Counted from the stretch's first letter, positions 44,658 to 55,425 are shown. The stretch is 64,000 nt of DNA from Paenibacillus sp. YYML68 (GCF_027923405.1 NZ_BQYI01000001.1:4406501-4470500), one strand, 5' to 3'. Program-made: numbers and translations. Notes: a model not told the origin generated them from the sequence alone.

Positions 44658-45554
44658 TTAATAGATCTTGCTCATTCTACGCGACAGCAGGAAGTACACC
44701 GCGGTTACCGCACCCACAATCAGTGCTGTAGCAAAGCCAACGGCACTTCCGTAACCAAAGTCCTGTTCGACGGAGGCTCCAGTAGATACAGGGAAAAATA
44801 GTCGGTATACGTATAAATACATCACTTCTGTCCTGCCGACAGGCCCACCTTCAGTTAACACCATAATGCTCTCATAGCCCTTTAGAGAAACGGTTATGGC
44901 CAACATCACAATCATTTGCATTACAGGTCCTAGCATTGGAATGGTGATAAAACGAAACTTCTGCCACTCACCTGCTCCATCGAGCGATGCACTTTCGTAT
45001 AAGTCATTCGGAATACCTTGTAAGCCAGCAATAAACATCAACATATAGTTTCCAATAGCTCCCCAGGCAGCAATGAGAATAACGGTCAGCATCGCATACT
45101 TGGTTCCCAGCCAATCAATGGGTGTATCAGCAAGGTGCAGCTTAATCAGAAGTTTATTCAATATTCCGTTATATGAGTTGAAAATGACATAAAATACAAT
45201 AGCCATCACGGATGAACTGATAATGGTAGGAAGAAAATAAACTGCTCTCAACAGTTGCCTGCCTTTTATTGCTCGATTTAAAATGACTGCGAGCATAAGA
45301 GATAACGGAAGCGTGAGTAGCAATTTACCACCTGCATAGAAAGCAGTGTTAATCACGGATTGCCAGTATAAGCCGTCATGCAGAAGCCTAGTGAAATTAT
45401 CCAGTCCTATGAATACAGGTGTCCCATAACCTTTATAATCATAGAACATGTAACGAATAGCCCAAAAAATAGGGTATACGACAAGCACGATCGTTAGTAG
45501 AAAGCTGGGTAATGTGAACATATAAGCAACGCCGAGCTTACGTAGGTTACTCAT
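44658..45554 (-). CDS. ABC sugar importer permease (MalF-type)
   Basis: 298 aa with six TM helices; the N-terminal helix YMFTLPSFLLTIVLVVYPIFWAIRYMF and the EAA loop NDLYESASLDGAGEWQKFRFITIPMLGPV are typical of the MalF/UgpA group. It lies between the binding-protein gene (27 bp upstream) and the MalG-type permease (13 bp downstream) in one operon. Confidence 0.92.
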   Translation of the reverse strand: MSNLRKLGVAYMFTLPSFLLTIVLVVYPIFWAIRYMFYDYKGYGTPVFIGLDNFTRLLHDGLYWQSVINTAFYAGGKLLLTLPLSLMLAVILNRAIKGRQLLRAVYFLPTIISSSVMAIVFYVIFNSYNGILNKLLIKLHLADTPIDWLGTKYAMLTVILIAAWGAIGNYMLMFIAGLQGIPNDLYESASLDGAGEWQKFRFITIPMLGPVMQMIVMLAITVSLKGYESIMVLTEGGPVGRTEVMYLYVYRLFFPVSTGASVEQDFGYGSAVGFATALIVGAVTAVYFLLSRRMSKIY

Positions 45555-45581
45555 GGGTATCCCTCCTTTTACGAAGCCGAT

Positions 45582-46976
45582 TTATTTCACCAAGCCTCCC
45601 TGCAATTTTGCAGCATCAAAACTCGGGTTCTTGGGGTCTGTAATATCCCCACTGCTAATAGCCTTATCGAGAGCGGTGTTGTATCGATTATTTAAATCTT
45701 TTGCCACCTCATCCCAGTCGCCTCCTTCTAGGATATACCTCCAGAATGTATCCGCATATTTCAAGCCCGTTACTGTCAAGAGACTTGTGGGTGCCACAGG
45801 CCATGCAAGCGCATCGTATTTCGTTGGCATGAAGTAGTCAAGGCCGTAAATTTCGCTACTCGATTTGACTTTATTGGCGATACCCGGTGCAACCGGAACT
45901 CCTAAGCCTTGCTCGGCATACTTCACGAGGGAGTCCTCACTTTGAAGAAATTCAAAAAGTGTCCATGCTGCTTTCTTTTTCTCCGAGGAGCTGCTAATTG
46001 CAAGCCAATTTCCTCCTGTAGTTGCCACAGTACCTTGAATGCTGCCGTCAGCGGTTGGAACTGCGGATGCAGCCCATTTAATTTTTGTCGGGAACTGCGA
46101 CTGATATACTCCTACTTCTGCAGAGTATGAGATATACATTCCAATTTTGCCAGCTGCAAATTGTGCGCGAAGTGGATCAATATCCAAAGACTCTACGCCT
46201 GGAAGCATGCTGCCGTCATCCTTCATTTGTTTATAAGCCTGCACAACATCTTTATACATACCAAAATTATATTTTCCTTGTTTAAAATCGTACCCATAAG
46301 ATCCTAGACCCATCGCTTGTGCAACTCGTACCCCAGAACGTTCAAATGCACTATTCGGATTTTTAAAGTTCAATGCAAAGCCGTAAATACCGTCCTTTTT
46401 CCCGATCTCAGTAATCTTTTTGGCATATTCGGTCATTTCATTTAATGTTTTGGGCGGATTTGAGATTCCAGCTTTTTCAAAAAGCTCCTTATTGTAAACC
46501 AACCGGACCGTATAACCGAAGTTTGGAAGTGAATACAGCTTGCCTTTGTATGTGTTGACACCTTCCATCACAGATGATTCGTATTGTTGCTTCATCTCTG
46601 GAGTCATATATCCATCTAAAGGCTCAAAGTATCCCTTCTTGGCAAAATCAACAAAATATGCAGAGTTGGGAACAAAAATATCCGGGGCTTGACCGCTAGC
46701 CACAGCTACCTCGTAAGATTGTTTAAAGTTTTCCGACATGGAGACTAATTCAACTTCGATATTATCTTTATTGGATTTATTAAATTCATCTATCTTTTCC
46801 TTCATAAAATCCAAATCATGCCGATTGAAGGTCCAAAATAACAATTTCGTTTTCGGATGGATAGACGCTCCTGCGCCTTCCTCAGCCTGTTTGGTTCCCG
46901 TAGTACTACAAGCCGACATCGTTAATGCCATTAAGCTAATCAAACCGATAAGCCCTGCTTTTTTCATCATAATCAT
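45582..46976 (-). CDS. ABC sugar-binding lipoprotein (CUT1 family)
   Basis: 464 aa. A lipoprotein signal ends in LTMSAC (Cys23), then Family 1 solute-binding features follow: LLFWTFNRHDLDFMKEKIDEFNKSNKDNIEVELVSM, NFGYTVRLVYNKELFEKAGI and GTVATTGGNWLAIS. It captures the sugar outside and feeds the two permeases downstream. GGGAGG precedes three closely spaced ATGs (46976, 46970 and 46967); the exact start is uncertain by 2-3 residues. Confidence 0.92.
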   Translation of the reverse strand: MIMMKKAGLIGLISLMALTMSACSTTGTKQAEEGAGASIHPKTKLLFWTFNRHDLDFMKEKIDEFNKSNKDNIEVELVSMSENFKQSYEVAVASGQAPDIFVPNSAYFVDFAKKGYFEPLDGYMTPEMKQQYESSVMEGVNTYKGKLYSLPNFGYTVRLVYNKELFEKAGISNPPKTLNEMTEYAKKITEIGKKDGIYGFALNFKNPNSAFERSGVRVAQAMGLGSYGYDFKQGKYNFGMYKDVVQAYKQMKDDGSMLPGVESLDIDPLRAQFAAGKIGMYISYSAEVGVYQSQFPTKIKWAASAVPTADGSIQGTVATTGGNWLAISSSSEKKKAAWTLFEFLQSEDSLVKYAEQGLGVPVAPGIANKVKSSSEIYGLDYFMPTKYDALAWPVAPTSLLTVTGLKYADTFWRYILEGGDWDEVAKDLNNRYNTALDKAISSGDITDPKNPSFDAAKLQGGLVK

Positions 46977-47075
46977 GTAACCTCCCTTAATATAATTGCC
47001 TACATGTCTATCATAGTATTTTTGAATGCAGTAGCGTGTGATGCCATTCCATGCACTAAGGGGGGAGAATCAACT

Positions 47076-48842
47076 CTACTCGCTAAGATTCGAGAGCGGT
47101 ATTCGAATGCGGATCGATGTTCCACCGTCACTTGTAAAATGAATGCGGGCCATTTCGCCATAACACAGCTGGAGCCGCTGAAACACATTACGCAAAGCAA
47201 ATGAACCATTCGTACTCTCCATGTATATACCAGCCTGAACTTGTTCAACATCTATACCACAGCCATTATCTCTAACTTCAAGACATAATTCTTGGTGTCC
47301 CCTTTCAACGCGAATATAAATATATCCACCTTTCTCCCTATTTTTAAAGCCATGTAGAATAGAATTTTCTACTAAAGGCTGAATGATGATTTTAGGAATC
47401 ATCAGACTCAATAGACTGCGATCCTCTATATGGATTTCATAAGCAAATAACTCTTCATAGCAAAGAACTTGCAGGTTCAAATAATGCTCCACATGCTGAA
47501 GCTCCTTCTCGAGTGTTGTCCATTCCTGCCCATTATTAAGACCAAGCTTAAAAAGCTTTGAAAGTGACATGACCATTTGCATGACATCCTTTGTCCGCTG
47601 GGAACCAGCCTTCCAGTAGATTGTATTCAAAGTATTGTAAAGGAAGTGCGGATCAATTTGGGCCTGTAATGCTTTAATCTCGGCCCTTCGCTTTTCATTC
47701 TCTACATCCTTTATTTCTTGGATGAGCATCGATATTTGCTCTAGCATTTGATTGAACTGATTTCCTACTTGGCTGATCTCATCCCGATAGGGGCTTTTAA
47801 ATCGAACATTCAGATCACTGTGAGACCCCGCCGCTCGCATGAGTCTTTGCAGCTTGATTAAAGGACCCGATAAATACTGTGCTAGCAAATTGGACAAGAT
47901 CAAAGCTAAGACAGCACTTGCCAAAGTCGCGGTAATTACAATCCATTGAATATTTCTTAGCTCCTTTAATACCTCACTTCGCGGCTTGATACTGATCAGT
48001 GTCCAGTCTTTTATTACTTTGGAATGTTGAAAATTTATTAAGAGTTCATCACCATTATGTTGAACATCAAAGGAACCTGCTCCCAATTTTATTTTTTCTA
48101 AAATGGCTGAACTTTGCACCATATCCTTATACTGAAAATACGGCTGAGCCATGAGTAACTGACCATCAGGACCGATCCACGCAACTCCTTCGCGATAATC
48201 GATTGCATTCTCAAATAAGAAGTCCTGTAATTCGCTCTCACTAAAATTAGCAATAACATTAACATCCTGATGGGGGTCATCATTTGCAATACCTATGAGT
48301 ACAAGGGAAATCACACGATCATGATCTGTGAAAAATGGATCTTCATGGCCTCCAATCCAGAATGATCGCTGTTCTTGCATCATTTTTCTATAAATATCAC
48401 TACTTTTGTCCGTATCCTGTTGGACACGGACATTGTGGGTGGAATAAAATTCTCCGATGGGCGAAGTGACGAGTACAGAACGAATGAATGGTTCGATCAA
48501 TCGCAGCTGCATGAATGGAACCTGGAGCGAGGAGTAATGCCTAAAATATGTCCCCTTCTCTCCATTCTCAGAAGCACGAGCCATCTCTTTAAATTCATTG
48601 CTAGTTAACAAAGTAGAAAGTGATACGCCAAAGTGTCTCAGTTTCTCATCGAAAGCCTGTGCTGATTTGTTAAGGGTATCCTGACTCAAGGTCATGGCCT
48701 TGACTTGCATAATTCTCGACGTCATATATAGGGTCATGGTGCCGGTTGCAAACACAGCCATCAGGATTAGACAGATGAATGCCATTCTGATTCGATTTTT
48801 GAAAGATATACTGTAAAAAATGGAGCTTATTCCAATATTCAT
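47076..48842 (-). CDS. YesM-type sensor histidine kinase
   Basis: 588 aa. TM1 at 20-41, an outer sensor of about 255 residues, TM2 at 299-320, HAMP, then the His-kinase domain of the LytS/YesM type with His399 in LQAQIDPHFLYNTLN and an ATPase domain (VENSILHGFKN and EVRDNGCGID). It phosphorylates the response regulator encoded just upstream, whose stop overlaps this start by 4 nt. Pairs of this kind commonly control adjacent glycan operons in Paenibacillus; the sugar-binding protein gene lies 100 bp downstream. Confidence 0.92.
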   Translation of the reverse strand: MNIGISSIFYSISFKNRIRMAFICLILMAVFATGTMTLYMTSRIMQVKAMTLSQDTLNKSAQAFDEKLRHFGVSLSTLLTSNEFKEMARASENGEKGTYFRHYSSLQVPFMQLRLIEPFIRSVLVTSPIGEFYSTHNVRVQQDTDKSSDIYRKMMQEQRSFWIGGHEDPFFTDHDRVISLVLIGIANDDPHQDVNVIANFSESELQDFLFENAIDYREGVAWIGPDGQLLMAQPYFQYKDMVQSSAILEKIKLGAGSFDVQHNGDELLINFQHSKVIKDWTLISIKPRSEVLKELRNIQWIVITATLASAVLALILSNLLAQYLSGPLIKLQRLMRAAGSHSDLNVRFKSPYRDEISQVGNQFNQMLEQISMLIQEIKDVENEKRRAEIKALQAQIDPHFLYNTLNTIYWKAGSQRTKDVMQMVMSLSKLFKLGLNNGQEWTTLEKELQHVEHYLNLQVLCYEELFAYEIHIEDRSLLSLMIPKIIIQPLVENSILHGFKNREKGGYIYIRVERGHQELCLEVRDNGCGIDVEQVQAGIYMESTNGSFALRNVFQRLQLCYGEMARIHFTSDGGTSIRIRIPLSNLSE

Positions 48843-50476
48843 CTCCCATTGATCGGATCGTACCCTAAAGTAGTTCGATATTCAGTTGGCGTCATTCCAG
48901 TTAACTTCTTGAACATATCGCTGAAATTACGGCGATCCTCATAGCCAAGGGTGGTAGCAACCTCTTGAATGGATTTACCTTCAATTAGAAATTGCTTGGC
49001 TTTTTCGAGTCTTAACCCGGAAACATACTGTGTAAAGCTCTGCCCTGTAACCTTTTTAAACAGACTTGCAAAATAGCTCCCACTAATAAAAACATAAGCT
49101 GCGCATTGACTAATTGTTAACTCTGTATTCCAGTTTTCGTTAATATAGGTAAGTGCACGATCAATTAATCGCTGTGCTTCTGTTTGATGTCTGCTGTTGA
49201 TCATGCGACAGCCTTCAATGCAAATAAGTTGAATTTGCTGGAAGCTTTCTTCCATCGAACCCGTAGGTTTACTCTGCTGATCTCTCATTCGTCTTATAAG
49301 TGGCTCTAATGCTTCAACAGGGATTTTCTCCATCATTGATCGTAACAGGACGTTTGAGAGCTCGTACAGCACATGGACCTGATATTGGGGATGGGGAAGC
49401 AGCTTATTAGACAACAGTGCTTCGTACCATTGATCGAGAATGGTTAGTGCCAGTTCTTCATTTCCAAGCTGGATCGCGGAGACTATGGCCTTCTCTTCAT
49501 CAGCAGGGTATTGGGGAAGGTTTTGCTCATAATTGGAAATATCACTATAACGAATTACACCGCCACCTGTATAAAAATGATAAGAAAGTGCAATGGCGGC
49601 TTGCTGGTAAGAATCGGTAAGCTGCTGTACACTGGTGGCTCTACCGCCAACACCTATAGATATGGCCCTTCTCGCAAATGTAATGATGTTATCATGGCAA
49701 CCATCCGCTAATGCCTCCAGCATTTCATTATTTCTTGCATTGCATATGATAACAAATCTGTTGGTTGCTTCACGAATGATAACCCCCTTCGTAAAGCTTG
49801 ATACCGTTTCTTCCAATATGTTATGAATCGAAAAATGAACAAGCTCCACTTCGTTCAAAGGTAGATGTTGGCTGTTCTCTAAAAAATGATTGACTTCCAC
49901 AATCATGACGCCCAGATTCCATTTGTCTATATCTAATTGTAGGAAATCCCATCTTCGATTGATCTCAACCTTTGTGCTTTTATGTTGAAGCAAAAGTTTG
50001 AAGTACTCCTGACGCAATAACGGCATGCTTTCCCTTACTTTTACTTGCAATAAATTAACCTGTTGGTGTTGTTCCCGTTGCTTAAGTACTTCCTCTTTGG
50101 CCTTCAGAACGGCTTCTATAACTTCATCTGTTGAAAAGGGTTTTGAAATAAAATCGAACGCACCTAGCCGGACTGCTGTCTTTGCGTACTCAAAATCAGA
50201 ATAGCCAGTCATAAAAATAATTTTGCAGACTGGGTGAAAGTCAAGCACCTCTCGAGCCATATCGATTCCATCTAACATCGACATTCGAATATCCGTCAAT
50301 ACGATATCTGGCTTCCAAGTCCTCGAGAGTTCCACTCCTTGCTCTCCGTTGAAGGAGTAATCTACAATTTGAATGTTATATGTTTCCCATGGAATTTGCT
50401 CAATCAATCCCTCTACAATACTTCTGATATCATCAATAATAATCATTGTTACTGAATTTTGCTGGGTGGCCGTCAT
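48839..50476 (-). CDS. YesN-type response regulator with AraC DNA-binding domain
   Basis: 545 aa from the ATG at 50476, chosen because GGAGGGG lies 6 nt upstream; twelve earlier in-frame residues are dropped. A receiver domain has the acidic pair DD15-16, phospho-acceptor Asp62 (IVLTDIRM) and Lys in FISKPF. A long middle region follows, then two helix-turn-helix motifs (TISQCAAYVFISGSYFASLFKKVTGQSF and QEVATTLGYEDRRNFSDMFKKLTGMTPTEYR). It is the first gene of the two-component operon and lies downstream of the PL8 lyase gene. Confidence 0.92.
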   Translation of the reverse strand: MTATQQNSVTMIIIDDIRSIVEGLIEQIPWETYNIQIVDYSFNGEQGVELSRTWKPDIVLTDIRMSMLDGIDMAREVLDFHPVCKIIFMTGYSDFEYAKTAVRLGAFDFISKPFSTDEVIEAVLKAKEEVLKQREQHQQVNLLQVKVRESMPLLRQEYFKLLLQHKSTKVEINRRWDFLQLDIDKWNLGVMIVEVNHFLENSQHLPLNEVELVHFSIHNILEETVSSFTKGVIIREATNRFVIICNARNNEMLEALADGCHDNIITFARRAISIGVGGRATSVQQLTDSYQQAAIALSYHFYTGGGVIRYSDISNYEQNLPQYPADEEKAIVSAIQLGNEELALTILDQWYEALLSNKLLPHPQYQVHVLYELSNVLLRSMMEKIPVEALEPLIRRMRDQQSKPTGSMEESFQQIQLICIEGCRMINSRHQTEAQRLIDRALTYINENWNTELTISQCAAYVFISGSYFASLFKKVTGQSFTQYVSGLRLEKAKQFLIEGKSIQEVATTLGYEDRRNFSDMFKKLTGMTPTEYRTTLGYDPINGR

Positions 50477-50580
50477 GTCGTACCCCTCCAAAACTTGTGT
50501 CGTGTTAGTCATATCTTAAGGCGATAGCCTCCCCAGCAAAAAACAGCTGCCCGACTTTCTCCCCTTCTGATTCAAACGTT

Positions 50581-53500
50581 TTAGTTCGTCACAATTTTTA
50601 AATAAGACGTTTTCGCAGCACCTATTTCCTTCCCATACATTTGCGTGAATTGTCCTGAGAAGTCAATGACCGCGAAACTAGCGGTTTTGTCACCTGCGTA
50701 CTGCGCTTGCACAAAAGAAGTAACATCCACTTCTACGTATTTCATGGTTCGGTCGGGAGTGAACCTTGCCAGCAGCGAGTTAACAGGAGGCTTATTCGAA
50801 TAGGTAATTCCGGTCTCTGTCCAGCTATCGTTCCCGACCGAATAGATGCCTGTATCTCCGAACAGCGCTCCGCTGCCATCCGTTACGCCGATGTATATGC
50901 CCAGCTTCGCTGAGGTGACCGGTCTTGATAGGCTGCTCAAATCAAATTTCAAATAGCTTTGCCGATCCAAGTTGCCGCTTCCTCTTTTCGCCACAAGGGA
51001 CGTATTGGCACCAAAGTTTGTGTCCTTATTCGTACCGCTTTGTACGTAAGCATCAGCGGACGGATAATACGTAGTGGATTCAGGCGTATACTGAATGTTT
51101 ATATACGGCTTGTTCGAGCTTTCTTTGCTATTCATGATTGCATTAAGACCTAATTGCTCAATGACTGCGAAGCTAGCCAGCTTGTCTCCGGCATATTGTC
51201 CCTTTATATAATCGGTAATATCAAGCTCGACGTACTGGTAGGTGCGATTCGCTACGACATTTCCCAGTAACGCGTCTGTTGCAGGCTTGTTATTATACGT
51301 AATCGTGCCTTCTGTCCAGTCATCATAAGTGATAGAGTAGACATTAGCATTAGTCGTAACCGCGCTGCTCGTATCTGTTAATGCCATGTATAATCCTAAC
51401 TTAGCTGAAGCTATCGGTCTTGATAGGCTGCTTAGATCGAATTTGATATAGTCCTGACGCGTATAACCGCTCGAGCCGGTCTTCAGTTCTAAGGTTGGCG
51501 AGGAGCCGTAGTTCGTACTTGCGTAAGTGCCGTCTCTTACAAACGCATCATCCGTCGGAGTCAACTGAGCATCCGGAGCCGCCTGCGGCACTGGAATATT
51601 TGGTAACGGTGCTGCGAATGTATGATTTTGCACCTTCAGCCCGCCATTGTTCGAGCTCTTTAGCAGCAGTTGCCCTAAGTTCGTAAGGCTGGACCCTGCC
51701 TTAAATGCATAATTGGCTGCAATTTGCGTTTCCGTCCCTGACGGAGGCGTCACATAAACATCGTAGGTTTGCGTAGCAAGATTGGCGACCATGCGAACAT
51801 GATACGTCTGGTTAGGCGTATAAGCGACACTTGTTAACGATTGAAAAGAAAAATCGTTTTTAACATCGACCGTGCCTGAACCATTAAACCGAATCGCGAT
51901 CGGCAAACTCGCTACGTCGCTGATTGTCTGGGTTGCCCCGGTATACCCTACCGTTTGGTCATCATTGGCTGAGCCTGGCGTAACATCGAATTGCGTGGTC
52001 AAGCTCGTCGCTTCGTTCCAGCCCAGATCGTAGACTGCTGAATAATCGGTGGCAGCAACCGCCGTACCGTTCACGATGATTTGCGATAGCTGCGGCGATT
52101 TAATGAGCGCATCATTGGAAAATTCGATTTTCAAATAATTCGTTCCCGCCGGAACAGGTTCAGCCGGAGTGAAATTTGCCCTGTACCAATCATTGTTGCC
52201 GCTCGTTCCTGTAGAAATCGGCGTATCGTGCGTGATTGGGATCTGTACGTAATTCAAGTTATCCGGGGATGCATATACCTTGACCTTGTTGTCAACAGAA
52301 GCGACGGCATATATTTTGGCAGAAAAATTGTTGATCCCGCCTACATGGTAGACCATGCTTTCCGGTGTATTCGTAGTTCGTTTCAATCGAACGAAGTCAC
52401 CTTCGAAATAAGATGGGGTGCTCGAGTCTACCGCCCAGTTATTCGTAGTGGAATACACTTGACTCCAGTCCTCCGCATTGTCAACAATACCCAGCGATTG
52501 TAGTTTGACTGCAGCTGCACCAGAAGGAACGGGCATCACTGCGTTCGGATTCAGATTAAAGCGGGCTTTGAACGCTTTACCGGCGGCTCCGTTTACCAGC
52601 ACGCTCAGCTTTATAGTCGGGCTTAGCTGCGTCACAGTAATGCCCGGATCGGCAGACATGATGTAACTGGCGCTCCGGTTCAGTTCAATATTAATAATAC
52701 CCTTGTTCTCCTGGGTAGGATCGGAGACAGAGACTTCGATAGAGTCACCTGGAGCTTCCTTGGTCATAACCGACGCTTTTTTGTCGCTTGTTATGAGGTC
52801 AACCGTCTTTGTCATATCTTTCCAAAAGTTAACACCAACTATATTTAACGTTTTTTGCTTTACAGCTTGAGCATGAGATGAATTCTCCAGTATGGAAACG
52901 TCAGGATTGCTAGCATAATGGCTCACCTGCGTGCTTGTCATATTCGGCAAAATCACGTAAGCATAAGCGCCATTCGCCGGATTCCTGCCATGGTTCAACC
53001 ACATCGTCATATAGTTGCTCGTGTAGTTATCCGTTGATCCATAGTTGTGATCGACTTCTTGGTACGATCCTGTCCTTGCTTCACGCAACATCGATACATT
53101 CGCCCCGCCAGGGAAGTAGTATCCAACATCCGAGTTTGCCACGTTCCCGGCACGGTGTATCCAATTCGTACCGCTCGCCGTATTGGACCAGCCTAATGTA
53201 GTCGGTTGAGCTGTACCGTTCACCGTCAACGCGTTATCTCCCAGATCATTCAGCCTATAGTTATCGACGATCGTCTCCACCGTCTTATTATCCGTTCCGT
53301 TGATATCTGATCCGAGCGCCACAATTTCATTGTCAAACATGAACCAGGATTTTTTGGCCATCAATGTTTGTCCGACCGGATGGAGCTGCATACCAGATAT
53401 TCCGTATTTGCCTTCGATGTCCGTTCCACCGACCCAGCTTTGATCGCCCAATCCACTCGTGTAATCCGTTACCAATTCGATCTTTGCATATTGTGTTCCC

Positions 53501-55368
53501 GCAGGAATGCTTGATATCGATACGTTGGCCCGAAACCAGCCGTTTCCTGTAGATACAGGCGTATCTATCGTTTTCGATTGTTTGGACCATGTCTGACCAT
53601 TTGCCGATGTATACAAATTAATTTTGTTCGTTACAGAGGGTGTATTATAATACACCTTTGCCTTGAAGACGGTCAAATTACTAAGATTATAGACTACCTC
53701 TTCCGTTGTGTTAACTTTACGCCGAATTCGAGAAGTGTCGCCTTCGAAATTGGCGGTAGTACCGCCGACAAATTGCCAGCTCGATGTATGCGAATAAGAC
53801 AGGCTCCAATCGTTAAGCGGGTCCGTGATTGTGTCTTGCCCGTTTTGCACCGTGATTTGAGAAATTTGAGGCGTCAACGCGTCAATCTCATCGTCGCCAT
53901 GGTTTACAGTCGTTCCCGGTAACCGATACATATCTACCGTTCCGAAATACGGGAGTGCATACTGTGTGAAATCGTCATTTAGTAGAGTCGTTCGGCCGTT
54001 AGCGGTATTCCAGCCTTTCAAATTATTGTAGTTGAGCGATTCGTAATTGGAAATGCGATTCGAGAACATACTGATCCCAAATCCAAAACCGGGACGGAGC
54101 AGAACAGACCGATCCATGCCATTAAACTGTTTATAAGAAGATATTGCGCCTCTCGACTGTACGTTAGAATCGTTTGCGATCGCTTTTAAGCTTGTGATAA
54201 GGTCGATCGGAATCTTCGAGTAATCCAAGGTCGGTCCTTCTTGTAGATAGTACTTCAAAATACCCTTGAGCCGTTCAACATCTGCTGGCCTCCCGTATTG
54301 CGTGAGGCGTGTAGCCGCAGTCATAAAGGAGTAGCCATCAAACGTTCTTGAGGGAAAAGAAATCGTTCTGCCGCCCAAATTATCGAACGACGTATTTTTA
54401 TAGATTATGCTTTCGAATGAATGATATAGAAAATGGTACAGATTATTGCTTTCCGGATTAATGACCTGCCAGGAAGAATTGTTCAGAAGATAGAGCATTT
54501 GCGCCAAACCAATAATCGAAGTATTACCATAATTCAATGTGTACGCGTGGTAATCGTGCTGTACAAAGGAACCGTCTTCATAAAAGCCATTACCCTTCTT
54601 CACCATTCGAAAAAGTGGAATCAGCGCATCTTTGACGGAAGCCAGCTTGGAGCCGTCCTTCGCAAGAATGCCTTGCTTGAGCACAATCATGCTCTTATCG
54701 CTCAAATTCGCTCCTGTTGCAAGCTTCGTATTGCTCGGGGTACTCGTCTGATTCGTGGTCGGATTCGGGGTGAAATGACTGATAGCTGTCATATAGTTGC
54801 TGATTTGTGTGCTGGTCAAATCGTTGTACATCAAGCAAAGGGTGTCAACAATCGCGATTGGAGAAGCAATCTCCCAATCATACCAGTTGTTAGACGGGGA
54901 ATAGGCTGCGAACGGAATCGTTTCGTTATACCAATTCGCATATAACCAATCCAACCCGCTGATAATGTCATCTCGAAGCGAGAGATTATGGTAAAGAGGC
55001 GATCCTACAACGCTATAAGCAAGAGCCATCTGCTGTAGCCTCGAAAAGCTTGAAGAAATATACTTGGTCGGATATTGGCTAGGCGCGTTCGGAAACAAGT
55101 ATGTTCGATTCGCGTCCTTGTTGAGCGAATCCCAATTCGTTTGAGCCGTGGTAGCAATAGTGCTGATTTTCGCAGCGATATCGGAATCGGACGTATTCAA
55201 CGCTGCCCCTCCTGTCAGCGAATCCAACCATTTAGCCCGAAGCGTATCGAATTCATCAGACGCAGACGAAGCCTGCACATCTACAGGCTGCACAATTCCG
55301 AGCATACCGAATACAAGCAGCAGACATAAACCAATGTTGACCCATCTTGGCAAACGTTTTTTAGTCAT
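50581..55368 (-). CDS. Secreted PL8 polysaccharide lyase with inserted and C-terminal modules
   Basis: 1595 aa, about twice the usual family length. A signal peptide (cleavage near VQA, 31-33) is followed by the alpha-toroid with the catalytic triad of hyaluronate/chondroitin/xanthan lyases: Asn221 (TGANLSD), His271 and Tyr280 (GSFVQHDYHAYTLNYG); the N-H and H-Y distances of 50 and 9 agree with known enzymes. The central beta domain is split by an insertion at about 500-643 and resumes at WVGGTDIEGKYGISGMQL. A second copy of the inserted module (about 960-1100), a laminin-G-like module (about 1110-1255) and two DNRLRE domains (about 1270-1415 and 1435-1595) follow. It cleaves a uronic-acid polymer outside the cell. 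A cre site lies upstream. Confidence 0.9.
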   Translation of the reverse strand: MTKKRLPRWVNIGLCLLLVFGMLGIVQPVDVQASSASDEFDTLRAKWLDSLTGGAALNTSDSDIAAKISTIATTAQTNWDSLNKDANRTYLFPNAPSQYPTKYISSSFSRLQQMALAYSVVGSPLYHNLSLRDDIISGLDWLYANWYNETIPFAAYSPSNNWYDWEIASPIAIVDTLCLMYNDLTSTQISNYMTAISHFTPNPTTNQTSTPSNTKLATGANLSDKSMIVLKQGILAKDGSKLASVKDALIPLFRMVKKGNGFYEDGSFVQHDYHAYTLNYGNTSIIGLAQMLYLLNNSSWQVINPESNNLYHFLYHSFESIIYKNTSFDNLGGRTISFPSRTFDGYSFMTAATRLTQYGRPADVERLKGILKYYLQEGPTLDYSKIPIDLITSLKAIANDSNVQSRGAISSYKQFNGMDRSVLLRPGFGFGISMFSNRISNYESLNYNNLKGWNTANGRTTLLNDDFTQYALPYFGTVDMYRLPGTTVNHGDDEIDALTPQISQITVQNGQDTITDPLNDWSLSYSHTSSWQFVGGTTANFEGDTSRIRRKVNTTEEVVYNLSNLTVFKAKVYYNTPSVTNKINLYTSANGQTWSKQSKTIDTPVSTGNGWFRANVSISSIPAGTQYAKIELVTDYTSGLGDQSWVGGTDIEGKYGISGMQLHPVGQTLMAKKSWFMFDNEIVALGSDINGTDNKTVETIVDNYRLNDLGDNALTVNGTAQPTTLGWSNTASGTNWIHRAGNVANSDVGYYFPGGANVSMLREARTGSYQEVDHNYGSTDNYTSNYMTMWLNHGRNPANGAYAYVILPNMTSTQVSHYASNPDVSILENSSHAQAVKQKTLNIVGVNFWKDMTKTVDLITSDKKASVMTKEAPGDSIEVSVSDPTQENKGIINIELNRSASYIMSADPGITVTQLSPTIKLSVLVNGAAGKAFKARFNLNPNAVMPVPSGAAAVKLQSLGIVDNAEDWSQVYSTTNNWAVDSSTPSYFEGDFVRLKRTTNTPESMVYHVGGINNFSAKIYAVASVDNKVKVYASPDNLNYVQIPITHDTPISTGTSGNNDWYRANFTPAEPVPAGTNYLKIEFSNDALIKSPQLSQIIVNGTAVAATDYSAVYDLGWNEATSLTTQFDVTPGSANDDQTVGYTGATQTISDVASLPIAIRFNGSGTVDVKNDFSFQSLTSVAYTPNQTYHVRMVANLATQTYDVYVTPPSGTETQIAANYAFKAGSSLTNLGQLLLKSSNNGGLKVQNHTFAAPLPNIPVPQAAPDAQLTPTDDAFVRDGTYASTNYGSSPTLELKTGSSGYTRQDYIKFDLSSLSRPIASAKLGLYMALTDTSSAVTTNANVYSITYDDWTEGTITYNNKPATDALLGNVVANRTYQYVELDITDYIKGQYAGDKLASFAVIEQLGLNAIMNSKESSNKPYINIQYTPESTTYYPSADAYVQSGTNKDTNFGANTSLVAKRGSGNLDRQSYLKFDLSSLSRPVTSAKLGIYIGVTDGSGALFGDTGIYSVGNDSWTETGITYSNKPPVNSLLARFTPDRTMKYVEVDVTSFVQAQYAGDKTASFAVIDFSGQFTQMYGKEIGAAKTSYLKIVTN

Positions 55369-55388
55369 GTTACATCGCTCTCCCTTTG

Positions 55389-55394
55389 TTTATA
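55389..55394 (-). promoter_or_regulatory. Possible -10 box of the PL8 gene
   Basis: TATAAA on the minus strand, about 20 bp before the start codon, with TTGTAA 15-16 bp upstream. The spacing is short, so this is a candidate only. Confidence 0.35.
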
Positions 55395-55425
55395 ATTGGA
55401 CGAAATGACTTACAAGAGACTGTAA

